Shown here piece after piece: positions 25,634 to 34,733 of a DNA stretch of 64,000 nt. Each line of letters starts with the position of its first letter. Positions within the stretch are counted from its first letter, which is position 1. The translations under genes were made by a program, and so were the position numbers. Under the pieces are notes generated by a model. The model ran no database searches. It saw only the letters and a list, made by a program, of their open reading frames with translations, and had not been told where the DNA came from. Source of the DNA: Pseudomonas solani (lineage in GTDB: Bacteria > Pseudomonadota > Gammaproteobacteria > Pseudomonadales > Pseudomonadaceae). The stretch lies in the NCBI RefSeq assembly GCF_026072635.1, contig NZ_AP023081.1, positions 4,894,501 to 4,958,500 on the forward strand, read 5' to 3'.

Positions 25634-26566
25634 TTAGCGATCTTGAAAGGCTGGAGTTGGTGACATTGCTTGGGCAGTCAGCAATGCCGTCCTTGCAGCG
25701 ACAGCCGCGTGGGGGTATGCCGCAAGGATGATCGATGGGATAAGCCGTTGGTTGATATCGGAGAAGGTAAATCCTGGCGCGTTAGCCTCACGTGGGCCGG
25801 TCAGCTTAACTAACTCCTCAATCACCTGAGCGCTCAAGCCCAGCCCCTCCAACTTGGAGCTCAACAAATACCGCCTCTGCGCATCGTCCGGACGGCCAAA
25901 CGTCAAAACCTCTGCCGCACGTCGTTGGACGGCAGGGTCCAAAGCCTTCAAGCGGTTCGTGCACATTAAAACTGCCGCCGGCAATTTCTGATTGGCAATA
26001 CGATCAATGCCGCGAATGAAGGCATTAACCCCTGCACGATCCTCATGATGCATCTGTGCGTTTTCTCGGGACTGGGCCAATGCGTCGGCCTCGTCGATCA
26101 ACAACAGCACAGCACCACGCGCCTTACCGCTTGTGTTCTTAAGCTTCTCCGCAGCCTCAATGGTGTAGTCGAATGCCGCCGACACCAGTTGGGTCATCTC
26201 TCCCACACGCCCCTGGCCACGAGTAGCAAGGCTCAATGGGTAGAGGGTGATATCGATTCCCTCCTGCCGAGCAACAGCGTCTCCGATCGTTTCTGCTAGC
26301 TCAGTTTTCCCCGAGCCGACATCTCCCGCTAGCACTGCCAAAGGCGGCCGACGCAATACGGTATCTATTGCCGCGCGTGCTTGCGGATGGTGTTTCTCTG
26401 CCCACTCCTGCAGGCCAAAGGGATTGACCAGCAAGCCCAATACCTTGGCTAGTCGCTCCTTCTGCTCGTCCAAACCAACTAGGCGCGACAAACGCTCCTG
26501 AGGCTCAAAGTCTGGGAAACACACACGTCGTTCGAACAGCTCATCCAGTGACGGTTTGACGTTCAT
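25634..26566 (-). CDS. cap6: TRIP13-like AAA+ ATPase of type III CBASS (Cap6)
   Basis: A 310-residue AAA+ protein with Walker A LAGDVGSGKTELAE, Walker B VLLLIDEADALAQS, sensor I AAVLMCTNRLKALD and Arg fingers in VQRRAAEVLTFGRP. In CBASS this protein pulls the HORMA protein open, separating it from the cyclase and resetting the signal. Its start codon overlaps the HORMA stop by one base (TGATG), so the two are co-translated. Confidence 0.93.
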   Translation of the reverse strand: MNVKPSLDELFERRVCFPDFEPQERLSRLVGLDEQKERLAKVLGLLVNPFGLQEWAEKHHPQARAAIDTVLRRPPLAVLAGDVGSGKTELAETIGDAVARQEGIDITLYPLSLATRGQGRVGEMTQLVSAAFDYTIEAAEKLKNTSGKARGAVLLLIDEADALAQSRENAQMHHEDRAGVNAFIRGIDRIANQKLPAAVLMCTNRLKALDPAVQRRAAEVLTFGRPDDAQRRYLLSSKLEGLGLSAQVIEELVKLTGPREANAPGFTFSDINQRLIPSIILAAYPHAAVAARTALLTAQAMSPTPAFQDR

Positions 26567-27081
26567 CAGAAGCTCCTTACGCTTGCACGACTGAGGGCGC
26601 GACCACCCGCCGAGTAGGTCTTGTCGCTTTCGAGATATCCGCTGATTCCCGGTGCTGATGCACCGCCGCGCTCGAACGGCAAATCTTTAAGAGAGCTCTC
26701 TTTGTCAGCCGACGAGGCGTTTTGGTATTTCGCGCTGTAGGTCAGATAGCTGTAGAAAGACGCGCCGGATACGTCCCGCCCCTGGCGAACGCGTCCTGGG
26801 TCATCATCAGTGCCGACACCGAGGAGATCTCCGGCGGTGTACCGCAAGGAAGGTTCGATCCAGTTGTCACCGCGTTTGAAGCCGTAAGTCACCTCTCCTA
26901 GGTAACCAGCCTTAAGCAGCACAACTAACTCTGCCTCGTACTCTTCGATCCAGATATCGCTGGGATAGCCATAGAAGCGCTGCATGCGCCGCAGGTCAGT
27001 CGCTACCTTGGCAGCCATATGGCGGGCGTGCGTAACGGTGAAAGTCTGTGTCTCAGCAACGGTAAAGCTGTAGGAAGACAT
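26566..27081 (-). CDS. cap7: Bacterial HORMA-domain sensor of type III CBASS (Cap7)
   Basis: A 171-residue protein with the bacterial HORMA sequence pattern: SYSFTVAETQTFTVTHARHM, a central YEAELVVLLKAGYLGEVTYGFKR and a C-terminal tail GGRALSRASVRSF that could act as its own closure motif. In the E. coli CBASS the closed form binds and activates the CD-NTase. Only one HORMA gene is present, as in the E. coli MS115-1 type and unlike systems with two. It starts seven bases after cdnC. Confidence 0.9.
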   Translation of the reverse strand: MSSYSFTVAETQTFTVTHARHMAAKVATDLRRMQRFYGYPSDIWIEEYEAELVVLLKAGYLGEVTYGFKRGDNWIEPSLRYTAGDLLGVGTDDDPGRVRQGRDVSGASFYSYLTYSAKYQNASSADKESSLKDLPFERGGASAPGISGYLESDKTYSAGGRALSRASVRSF

Positions 27082-27088
27082 GGCGTGC

Positions 27089-28054
27089 TCACCCCTGGAA
27101 AGAAGAACCGAAGACTTTCTGCCAATAGCCCACCGTCAACTGCTTGTTAGGCGCGTAGAGCGCCGCGTCGATGGCGTCGCCGGCATCCATCGCCGCATCA
27201 AGGATCGCGTCGACATTGCTCTGGGTGTACAAACGCGCCACGTTGTTAGCGGGGTTGACTGGATCGATGATCTGCACCAAGTCGGTCAGAGGACCGACTT
27301 TAGAGACTGCGTAGTTGTCCTCAAAAACGATGCGCTCGCGCAATTCGCTGGTCACTAGGTAGGTGAAGAACGCCTGTAAGGCTTCCGGATAGTTGGAGAA
27401 GTCCACGCCGTTGTCGCACAGCTTGGCCATGATCAACTCGATCATGAAGGACTTGAACCGGAAGTCCTGACGCTCCTGCTTCATCAGGCGTGCCCAGTAT
27501 TTGGCTAGACGAACAACCTGAGCGAAATGCGTCGGAGCTGCACGCTTGCGCGCCTTGGCGAACTCAAGATGCAGCGGAATGCTCGTTTCCAGGAAGGAGC
27601 CATCTTCCTGGCTGACCAGGTTGCCCCGCCATTGCGGCAAACCGGAGTACAAAACCGGTACGACATCGACATCCAGGCCAGAGCCTCGGAACGACACGGT
27701 CACCGAGTAGGTCTGTGGTTTGACTTGATCAGCGCTGAAGTTCGGGAACGCTTTACGCAGTCGCTCCGCCAGATAATCAAGCAGGTCGCGGATGTCATGA
27801 GGGGCATCGGAACCGCTGATATAGACCGCAACGTCAATGTCATTCAATGAGCGCAGAGCCGTACCTTTAGCCAAGCTGCCCGACAACATCATGCGTTTCA
27901 GCGAAAAGTCGGGATGGTCCGACAGATACCCCTCCAGCTTGTCTTGCAAGCGCCCAGCCTGCTCCCGGTACTCCTTCGCCTTCTCCTTGGGCAGGTTCAC
28001 CTTTTCTTCGGCGAACCGCGCTATATCCTTGTGATCGACGTGCTCTTTCGACAT
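27089..28054 (-). CDS. cdnC: CD-NTase (CdnC-like cyclic-oligonucleotide synthase)
   Basis: A 321-residue nucleotidyltransferase. The catalytic signature LSGSLAKGTALRSLNDIDVAVYI begins near residue 57 and places the metal-binding acids at Asp72 and Asp74; a third acid lies in GLDVDVVPVLY. The sequence is close to the E. coli CdnC that makes cyclic tri-AMP, which fits the NucC effector. Start at 28054 (MSKEHVDHKD). It is first in the operon cdnC-cap7-cap6-nucC, and transcription starts in the region shared with capH. Confidence 0.93.
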   Translation of the reverse strand: MSKEHVDHKDIARFAEEKVNLPKEKAKEYREQAGRLQDKLEGYLSDHPDFSLKRMMLSGSLAKGTALRSLNDIDVAVYISGSDAPHDIRDLLDYLAERLRKAFPNFSADQVKPQTYSVTVSFRGSGLDVDVVPVLYSGLPQWRGNLVSQEDGSFLETSIPLHLEFAKARKRAAPTHFAQVVRLAKYWARLMKQERQDFRFKSFMIELIMAKLCDNGVDFSNYPEALQAFFTYLVTSELRERIVFEDNYAVSKVGPLTDLVQIIDPVNPANNVARLYTQSNVDAILDAAMDAGDAIDAALYAPNKQLTVGYWQKVFGSSFQG

Positions 28055-28131
28055 CTCATCCCCCTTTGGAGATATGTACGCTGCTGAAGGCCGGGCGATG
28101 AGCTCAAGGGGCATGTCGTCAAGCCAGACAA

Positions 28132-28153
28132 AAAGTTCGGAATAGCGAACTTT
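28132..28153. promoter_or_regulatory. Palindrome, candidate CapH operator
   Basis: AAAGTTCG at 28132-28139 and CGAACTTT at 28146-28153 form a perfect 8-base inverted repeat around GAATAG. It lies in the 187-base divergent region between cdnC and capH. A related weaker dyad (CAAACGATTTG) is at about 28187-28197 next to a possible promoter (TTGTTC ... TATATT) for capH. I infer that CapH binds here and represses both directions. Confidence 0.6.
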
Positions 28154-28241
28154 GTGACAGGCTGCTCGTGTCTTTCGTCATTGTCAAACGATTTGTTCGG
28201 AGTCGTGGTATATTTTCAGCACCTATGGAGGAGATACGACG

Positions 28242-28565
28242 ATGGCTACCCGTCTCGGCGAGAAGCTCCGCGACCTGCGCAAGCAGCGCGGGCTGACCCT
28301 GGAAAAGCTCGCGGATATGGCTGGGTTGAGCAAGAGCTACTTATGGGAGTTGGAGAACCGAGAATCCCAACGCCCATCGGCAGAGAAACTCACCGCTTTG
28401 GCGGATGTCCTCGGAGTAGGAACAGCCTATTTTTTCGAGGATGACCTACGAGAGCCAGAGGAGAAGCATCTCGATGAAGCCTTCTTCCGCGGATACAAGA
28501 ATCTTGAGCCGGATGCTAAGGCGCAGCTGAGGAGGATTCTGGATACATTCAAAAAGGACTTTTGA
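28242..28565 (+). CDS. capH: CapH, XRE-type repressor of CBASS
   Basis: A 107-residue protein whose N-terminal helix-turn-helix reads LGEKLRDLRKQRGLTLEKLADMAGLSKSYLWELE in outline. A C-terminal helical dimerisation segment follows (AFFRGYKNLEPDAKAQLRRILDTF). GGAGGAGA stands eight bases before ATG 28242. It is divergent to cdnC and two bases upstream of a peptidase gene, the reported capH-capP arrangement in which the repressor is cleaved after DNA damage. Confidence 0.85.
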   Translation: MATRLGEKLRDLRKQRGLTLEKLADMAGLSKSYLWELENRESQRPSAEKLTALADVLGVGTAYFFEDDLREPEEKHLDEAFFRGYKNLEPDAKAQLRRILDTFKKDF

Positions 28566-28567
28566 TA

Positions 28568-29458
28568 ATGCCTGAGCTCGAGGTATGGACGCCGCAGAAA
28601 GCCGCTATCCGCTTGACCAAGATTTGTGATCGAGTCAGCGAGGTGCATGGAGTTGCGCGCTTCCCCGTTGATGTCAGCGAGCTTGCGCTAGGCACGGCGG
28701 AGGTTTTCAAATGGTCGGATCCGATTGCTAAGGTGGAATCCGTTGACATTAAAGGCTTCGACGGAGCGCTATTTGCCAATGAGGCACGCAATCGCTGGAT
28801 GCTGCTTTACAACAACGGATTGGCATCTCCAGGTCGGACTCGTTTTACCCAGGCTCACGAGCTAGGGCATTACATTCTCCATCGTCTTAAGCGTGACGAG
28901 TTCAGGTGTAGCAGTGATGACATGCTGTCCTGGGAGGAGAAAAATATTGAGGCCGAAGCTGATCTGTTTGCCTCCTTTCTGTTGATGCCACTCAACGACT
29001 TTCGTAACCAGCTCACAACGGATGTCGACATTGAACTGTTGCGCCACTGCGCTGTGCGTTATGGCGTATCACTAACCGCCGCTGCGTTAAAATGGATCAA
29101 GTGTACCGAGGAAAGTGCAGTGCTCATTCTGTCCCGCGATGGTTTCATGAAGTGGGCGTTTTCTAGTGCGGCAGCACGTCGAAATGGGGCGTTCTTTCGC
29201 ACGCGCAAGGAGGTCGTGAAAATTCCTACGGGCTCGCTAGCTGCATGCTCGACGGTTATGCAGGAGCGCAAAGGGATTGAGCTCCCGGCATCGCTCTGGT
29301 TCCCCCATGCAGATCGAAGTGCTTGCGTGCGCGAAATGAAAATTCAGTCAGAGCAGTACGAATATGTAATCACCCTGCTTTGCCTTCCCCGCACTGCTTC
29401 AGTATGGCCGCCCTTTGCAGAACGAAAAGATGGAAGTGGCCACTGGCGACATGAGTGA
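28568..29458 (+). CDS. capP: CapP, ImmA/IrrE-type metallopeptidase
   Basis: A 296-residue protein. The N-terminal half carries the zinc motif HELGH in RFTQAHELGHYILHRL and a downstream Glu in IEAEADLFASFLLMP, both typical of ImmA/IrrE (COG2856). The C-terminal half (about 150-296) contains several cysteines and a GAF-like or zinc-like segment. In studied CBASS loci CapP is activated by single-stranded DNA after damage and cleaves CapH, inducing the operon. The start is two bases after the capH stop. Confidence 0.88.
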   Translation: MPELEVWTPQKAAIRLTKICDRVSEVHGVARFPVDVSELALGTAEVFKWSDPIAKVESVDIKGFDGALFANEARNRWMLLYNNGLASPGRTRFTQAHELGHYILHRLKRDEFRCSSDDMLSWEEKNIEAEADLFASFLLMPLNDFRNQLTTDVDIELLRHCAVRYGVSLTAAALKWIKCTEESAVLILSRDGFMKWAFSSAAARRNGAFFRTRKEVVKIPTGSLAACSTVMQERKGIELPASLWFPHADRSACVREMKIQSEQYEYVITLLCLPRTASVWPPFAERKDGSGHWRHE

Positions 29459-29554
29459 TGAGCCAAGCACGCTTAGCGGGCAATAGTCATCAAACGGAGT
29501 CCTTCTTTGTGATGCTTTGGGGTTTAAGTGGCTTGGGATTTATCTAGAAAGGAC

Positions 29555-30735
29555 TTAGTACATCCTGACCTGCTCAGAGGGAAGTGAGAGTGGCTGCCCT
29601 TCCTGTTCCAAAAGTATCGGTCTTAGCTCAGCGGCCAAATCCTGCCATCCAGCCTTTATTGCGCTTCTCACCATAGAGCCAAGCTGCTCTTTGCTAGCCA
29701 TCTGGCCACTGTCCTCCCAGGCATTCGATTCCATTGACCACGGCTTGATTGAGAGGCCTAGTTGTGCGGCGAACTGCGCTATTCGCGCGGCAATCCTGAA
29801 ACCGCCTTCATCATGATCTCCCCAGTGGTACACACAACTAGAGCTGGGAAACTGCGAAAGAATCCGTACGTAGGCCTTTCCCCAGCTTGGTGAGGGCATC
29901 CCCCAGTGTAAATAACCACTCCTTTTAAATCGGTTCCGAGTGCTCGTGCTGCTTGATGGAATGTTGTCAGATTTTCAATCGTTAAAAGCCATTCTGACTC
30001 GCCTTGATAGCCAGCAATCGCCGAGTTCGCCACCCCTAGGAACGGGCGGACAATGGGACATTCAGTCCCATCAATCAGCCGCAGCTTTCCGGTACCGGAA
30101 AGCAGGAACGGCTGAGGCTCTTTAGATATCCCTATAGAGCCGAAGACCTCACTCCAGTGCCGTGCCGAGGAATTGGATGCTTCGGCGGTCAAAATATCGA
30201 TGTGTTTGCAAAGGGCTTCGAGACGTTTTGAGTTTCTGAACAACTGGACGCTGAGTTGGCGCAGGACCTGGTCTTCCTTAGCACTGGAAACCGCATCGAG
30301 CACTTGAAGTGCATCTACGAAGTCAGCTGCCGAATCGGGACCAAGTGATCTCACCTGTTTCAGGCTCCCCCAGTTGCTGAGCAACTCCATCACCCGTGGC
30401 AAATGCTTCCACGGTGCTAGCAAGTCAGTTGCCTTGGCTACAGAAGTGCCGGCAGTTGGGACTCCCAGATACTGCGCAAGCTTATCGAGATCTCGGAGAA
30501 CTATTGCCTCCAAAGGGCGATCATTTCCTCCTTGTTTAGCCCATTCGAGATCAATGGCTCCAGTTGCCCTGGCTGCCTGCATTTGAGCGTGCATCTGATC
30601 GCGTTCATCCAGACTTTGCTTCCAATAAGCGGACTCGTGCGACTTGAACGATTCTCGGATTGTACGGGTACTGCCGCTCAAGCGAGCCCGCTCTGCTCGA
30701 GCCAGCAGTCGAGCAAGGGCTGAATTACCCAGCAT
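29555..30735 (-). pseudogene. jetD: JetD, Wadjet topoisomerase-VI-like nuclease subunit, frameshifted
   Basis: The first frame (30735 to about 29905) covers the DUF3322-like part and the first Toprim acid in WLLTIENLTTF. It then breaks after GVVIYTGG. The second frame continues with MPSPSWGKAYVRIL and the second Toprim motif VYHWGDHDEGGFRIA. The break lies at a run of five C on the plus strand (29900-29904); one more base joins both into about 393 residues, normal for JetD. JetD is the subunit that cuts DNA, so if the frameshift is real this Wadjet cannot cleave plasmids. It overlaps jetC by 11 bases. Confidence 0.85.
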
Positions 30736-33700
30736 TTCTCTGCTCCTTGGTTAAGCGCGCCACCTCTTGAGTCAAAATATCTGGGTTGAGCAGGTAATTG
30801 TCGCTTTGAAGTAGCTCCTGCGCTCGATTAAGCACAACGTTCTTCTTCATCTGGATGGTGCGAGTACCGTACCGCGCCATGTCGTAGTAAATGCTTAAGA
30901 AGGACGAAAGCTTGCCCTGGTCTGACTCTGGGCCAGCCATGATGAGCTGCAGGCCAAGGCTATTGAGAAACTGAACCGTAGCTTTGATGTTCTGGGGGTC
31001 CATCTTTTCGAATGCTTCATCCAGCAGCATGATTCCGCCGCCACCGCTACTTCCCTTGGATCGACCATAAGCAGCGGCAAGAGCTGCGCCAAAAATGAGA
31101 TAAACAGGGGTGCGATGCTCGCCGCCGGATGCTGAGCCAAAGCGATTGCTAAGCATGCCAACAGACTTGTCGCCTTGGAAAATCTCGACGTCGTAGGTGA
31201 AGAAACGACGGTGATCGTTAAGTGGGCTTGTCTCTTCTAGCAATGCAGAGCTGTCACCCTCTACCAGCAAGCGGAACTCTTCCGGGATCTCGCCTGGACC
31301 GCCAAAGAGATCGTCATCTGCGCCGTGCGTACGAACGCGGCGAAGGAAGTCATGAAGATTTCGGTGCTCATCGACGACCTTGTACTTGAACTCGTATCGT
31401 TCATCGTTCGTGAAAGGCGGCGCGGAGCCGAGCACCGCGGTCAATCCGGTGATTTGCTCTTCAATTTGATCGAATCCGGTTAGCAACGATTGAGCTACGT
31501 CTGATCGAAACACCTTCACGGCCGCGAGGTAGGCCTCTTCGGCTCGGTGCTCTTGTTCAACCAACTCAAAGTCTTGAATGCGCTTACGCTCGGCCAGAAT
31601 AAATTCATACGCGCGCAGCCAATCCTGACTTTGGACGTCGTTGTTCTTGAGGTTGTAGTCGCTGATGAAATTGGCGAATAGCTTCCAGGCCTCGCGATCT
31701 GAATTGGACGCCGTAGCGCGTGATCGCTGGATCGAGTTATCGAGATGCGTGAGCTTGTCGTTCCACTTGTCTCCGTGTTTTTCATCCAGCCGGGTGCGAT
31801 GGCGCTCTACTTCACTCGCACTGTAGAAAGGATCAAGGCGGCTCTCGCGCTCTTGTACCAACTCGATTTCAAGCTGGTCTTTTAGCGCGATGAGTTGCTT
31901 GCCAAGGTTCTGCTTCTTCTCGCTTAGGCGAGTAGTCTCAGTGGTCCAGTGCAATTCTTGCTTATGGGCTGCAACAGCATTCTCATCTGCTTGTTTTTTC
32001 AGCGCGTTAAGCTCATCCAGGGCGCCGGTTAGCGTCCTTTCCAGAGCTGCGTGGAGGTCTGCCACTGAGCGAGCGGTTTGAGTTACCGAGACAAACTGGC
32101 CCTCGATGTCCGTTCGAAGGGCTTCCGGGTCTGAAAATGGCGCCAGCTTTTGCAGACCTGAAACAAGGTTTTTGGCGATCTCAGATGCAGCTCCGAACTG
32201 AGCTATGGCCGATTGGAGTTCAATCTCAGCTCGCTGGCGTGTCGCACCACTGTCTTTCCGCCCAAGGCGTAGTTCGCTGGTCCCTGGAAGACGTCGGCGC
32301 TCTATTCCTCCTCCCGAGCTGACCATGCCTTCCTTGGAAATCGCTTTGACTCCAGTGCGAAGCTGGTCGTCAGTTTCTGCTAGCACAGTACGGCCAAGCT
32401 CGCCCTGCAGATACCGGACAGCATCAAGGTTTTGGCCCTGAATCAGTTGCGCTGCGTATTGATCATCGCCTTTGGCTTTCCATTCACGGATCCGGCTGGG
32501 AAGTGCCAGCTTCGCCCCATAAATGTTGCTGCCGGCTTTGCCTCGATAGACCCTAATTGCATCGAGCTCTTGGTTCTCTGGGACGAGTAGCGCTTCGGCA
32601 TGCCGGCCTAGCCAACCTTCAATAGCAGGTTGCCAACTGGCGTCAGAGATCGTAACCAGGTCGCAAATGGGCACTGCACTGATGCCGGCATCGGAAAGCA
32701 CGCCCATTAAGCGGGTGGTCGATTCATTCAATGAGGACAAGCCTTTTCCCGCTCGTTCTTGAGCAAGACGCGCACTACGCAGCCTCTCTTTCGCCAGAGC
32801 TTCTTCGCTTTCTGCCTGAGCGGTCTCGCGCCGCATGACTCCATAGGCCCGCCCCATCGCTTGCGCTGCAGCCTGGATGGCTACTGCAGGAGGAATCTCT
32901 TGGGCGAGGCGCATTTGTTCTAACGAGAGAGCATGGTTTGCCGCACTTTCGAGATGCTCTTGATGGGCATTCATGCCTGGTAAACCGCTGGCAGAGCAGA
33001 GCGCGGTCATTATCGATTTGAGATCAGACTCGAGCTGCTTCTGCTTCACTCGCAGCTCATCACTTATCCGTCTCAGTGTTTCAGCGCGGTCTGCTTGCTC
33101 CTGGTAAGCGGGGTCGCTGTGAAGATTCGCGATCGCGCGATCTCTGGCATCAGTTGCCAACGTCATGTTCGCCGCGGCTCTGGACAGTTCTATCCCTGCA
33201 GTGGCCAACTGCTCATCCAGTTTTTCAGCTTCGGCTTCGCCGGCGTCAACAGTCTCACCTAGACGCTCGGTCGCATACGTGTGCTTGAGAACCATGAGGT
33301 TCGCTTCAGATATCCGTTCGCGTTTAACTATTGCGTACTCTTCAGCGACTTCAGTTGCTCGATCAATGCGAACTTTCAGGCGTGCGATGAGATCGCGTAG
33401 ATCCCGAACATCGTCCAACCTTGCTCTGAATTGCTTCACCCCTGTAGGCATCGGCTCTATCAGATGCTGACGCAGAGTCGCATCCAGGTTAACGATTCGC
33501 TCGTTCAGTTTGAGTGAGCGAGAGAAGGCTGCGCGAAGGGACTGGGGATTTGGTTTGTCTCCGGGACCGGCCAGGTGGTCGATCAGAAGACGCCGTAGGA
33601 AATCACTTGGGTTCTGGGCTGAAAAAACAGGGTTCGTAGATTCACGCCGGCACAGCTCAGCCGCGGTGTGCTGGAAGGCGCGCCATGGGAGCACCGTTTC

Positions 33701-34141
33701 GTGAGCACCTTCAGTCTGAAGGTACTGCTTAGCGGTCATAGCTACGCCGGGAAGAATGAAATATCCATTCACTTCAGCTTTGGGCTCATCCAAGTAGGCC
33801 CTTATGGACACACCAGCAGTGAAAGGAACCCCGGTCTCGCTATCGCGGAAAACAAGCCCTACGTATGTATTCGCGGATGTCCTGGCGTAAGTGTTTCCTC
33901 CAGGGATGTAGGAACCCAGACAGTAATCACGCAGGGTTCGGGAATTGTGCTTCCCCTCGCTAGAGGCGTTGAAGTGGGTTCTGTTGCCATCGGCAGCCAG
34001 CATGACGACCTGGATTGCATCAAGTAGTGCAGATTTCCCAGTCCCGTTAGGGCCGAGAAATGCCGTATTTGGGCCTGTTTCGATATCGTTCGCTTCGTAA
34101 AGAAAGAACTGGACTAGGTTGATAGTTTCAAGCGGTTTCAT
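30725..34141 (-). CDS. jetC: JetC, SMC-like ATPase of Wadjet
   Basis: An 1138-residue SMC/MukB-like protein starting MKPLETINLVQFFLYEAND. Walker A is AFLGPNGTGKSALLDAIQ near residue 30. Two long coiled-coil stretches flank a hinge-like segment near residues 480-600. The signature FGSASGGEHRTPVYLIF and Walker B GGGGIMLLDEAFEKMD are near the C-terminus. JetC with JetA and JetB forms the loop-extruding complex that recognises small circular DNA. ATG 34141 overlaps jetB by 14 bases. All ATPase motifs are present. Confidence 0.93.
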   Translation of the reverse strand: MKPLETINLVQFFLYEANDIETGPNTAFLGPNGTGKSALLDAIQVVMLAADGNRTHFNASSEGKHNSRTLRDYCLGSYIPGGNTYARTSANTYVGLVFRDSETGVPFTAGVSIRAYLDEPKAEVNGYFILPGVAMTAKQYLQTEGAHETVLPWRAFQHTAAELCRRESTNPVFSAQNPSDFLRRLLIDHLAGPGDKPNPQSLRAAFSRSLKLNERIVNLDATLRQHLIEPMPTGVKQFRARLDDVRDLRDLIARLKVRIDRATEVAEEYAIVKRERISEANLMVLKHTYATERLGETVDAGEAEAEKLDEQLATAGIELSRAAANMTLATDARDRAIANLHSDPAYQEQADRAETLRRISDELRVKQKQLESDLKSIMTALCSASGLPGMNAHQEHLESAANHALSLEQMRLAQEIPPAVAIQAAAQAMGRAYGVMRRETAQAESEEALAKERLRSARLAQERAGKGLSSLNESTTRLMGVLSDAGISAVPICDLVTISDASWQPAIEGWLGRHAEALLVPENQELDAIRVYRGKAGSNIYGAKLALPSRIREWKAKGDDQYAAQLIQGQNLDAVRYLQGELGRTVLAETDDQLRTGVKAISKEGMVSSGGGIERRRLPGTSELRLGRKDSGATRQRAEIELQSAIAQFGAASEIAKNLVSGLQKLAPFSDPEALRTDIEGQFVSVTQTARSVADLHAALERTLTGALDELNALKKQADENAVAAHKQELHWTTETTRLSEKKQNLGKQLIALKDQLEIELVQERESRLDPFYSASEVERHRTRLDEKHGDKWNDKLTHLDNSIQRSRATASNSDREAWKLFANFISDYNLKNNDVQSQDWLRAYEFILAERKRIQDFELVEQEHRAEEAYLAAVKVFRSDVAQSLLTGFDQIEEQITGLTAVLGSAPPFTNDERYEFKYKVVDEHRNLHDFLRRVRTHGADDDLFGGPGEIPEEFRLLVEGDSSALLEETSPLNDHRRFFTYDVEIFQGDKSVGMLSNRFGSASGGEHRTPVYLIFGAALAAAYGRSKGSSGGGGIMLLDEAFEKMDPQNIKATVQFLNSLGLQLIMAGPESDQGKLSSFLSIYYDMARYGTRTIQMKKNVVLNRAQELLQSDNYLLNPDILTQEVARLTKEQRNAG

Positions 34142-34733
34142 GATCAATCACCTCTTCCAACTCCGGGGCATGGGCCGCTAGTTGATGCAGCGCTGTCTCT
34201 CCAAGCAGCTCCACAATTCCTGGGCGAATCACGATCTTGAAAGGTTGCCCATCCTCAGCCTCTGGCACCTTGAGCAAGCCGTATCGCTTGAGCGCATTGA
34301 CGAGCTCTCGCAACGCACTTCGTTCCGGGAGGTCGCGACTGAGCCATTCTTTATAGGCCCGTTCCAGCTCTTCTAAAGAAATGACCGCCTCCCCATCACT
34401 GATCTCAGCAAGCTGCATGCGATCGTCGTAGAGGCGACGAAGTACGAGCGCAAGTCGCGTCTCTTCCATGAGCATTTTTTCCGCGACGTTGTGGTTAGGG
34501 ATAGCAACCACGTAGGAGTGATGAGGGTTGTGCTGGATCTCCATACCAAAATTTGAAAATGCCTCCCGGTAAGCCGGGAAGTATCTGACGACCAGATGGT
34601 ATGAGCCGCGGCTAAAGCGGTCGCTCGCGTACAAGACCTGCTGCACCATGAGCCGGTATCCCGCTTTCTCGAAGTCAGCGCTGACATACATTCCCTCTGT
34701 CTGCTCTGCCAGCTTTTCCCAATTCACTGTCAT
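34128..34733 (-). CDS. jetB: JetB, Wadjet KITE-type subunit (DUF4194)
   Basis: A 201-residue protein of two winged-helix units (FEKAGYRLMVQQVLYASDRFSRG; then LRELVNALKRYGLLKVPE), the pattern of MukE/MksE-like KITE proteins grouped as DUF4194. It links the kleisin JetA with the ATPase JetC. Its ATG overlaps the jetA stop by four bases (ATGA) and its end overlaps jetC by 14 bases, so the order jetA-jetB-jetC-jetD is fully coupled. Confidence 0.9.
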   Translation of the reverse strand: MTVNWEKLAEQTEGMYVSADFEKAGYRLMVQQVLYASDRFSRGSYHLVVRYFPAYREAFSNFGMEIQHNPHHSYVVAIPNHNVAEKMLMEETRLALVLRRLYDDRMQLAEISDGEAVISLEELERAYKEWLSRDLPERSALRELVNALKRYGLLKVPEAEDGQPFKIVIRPGIVELLGETALHQLAAHAPELEEVIDHETA

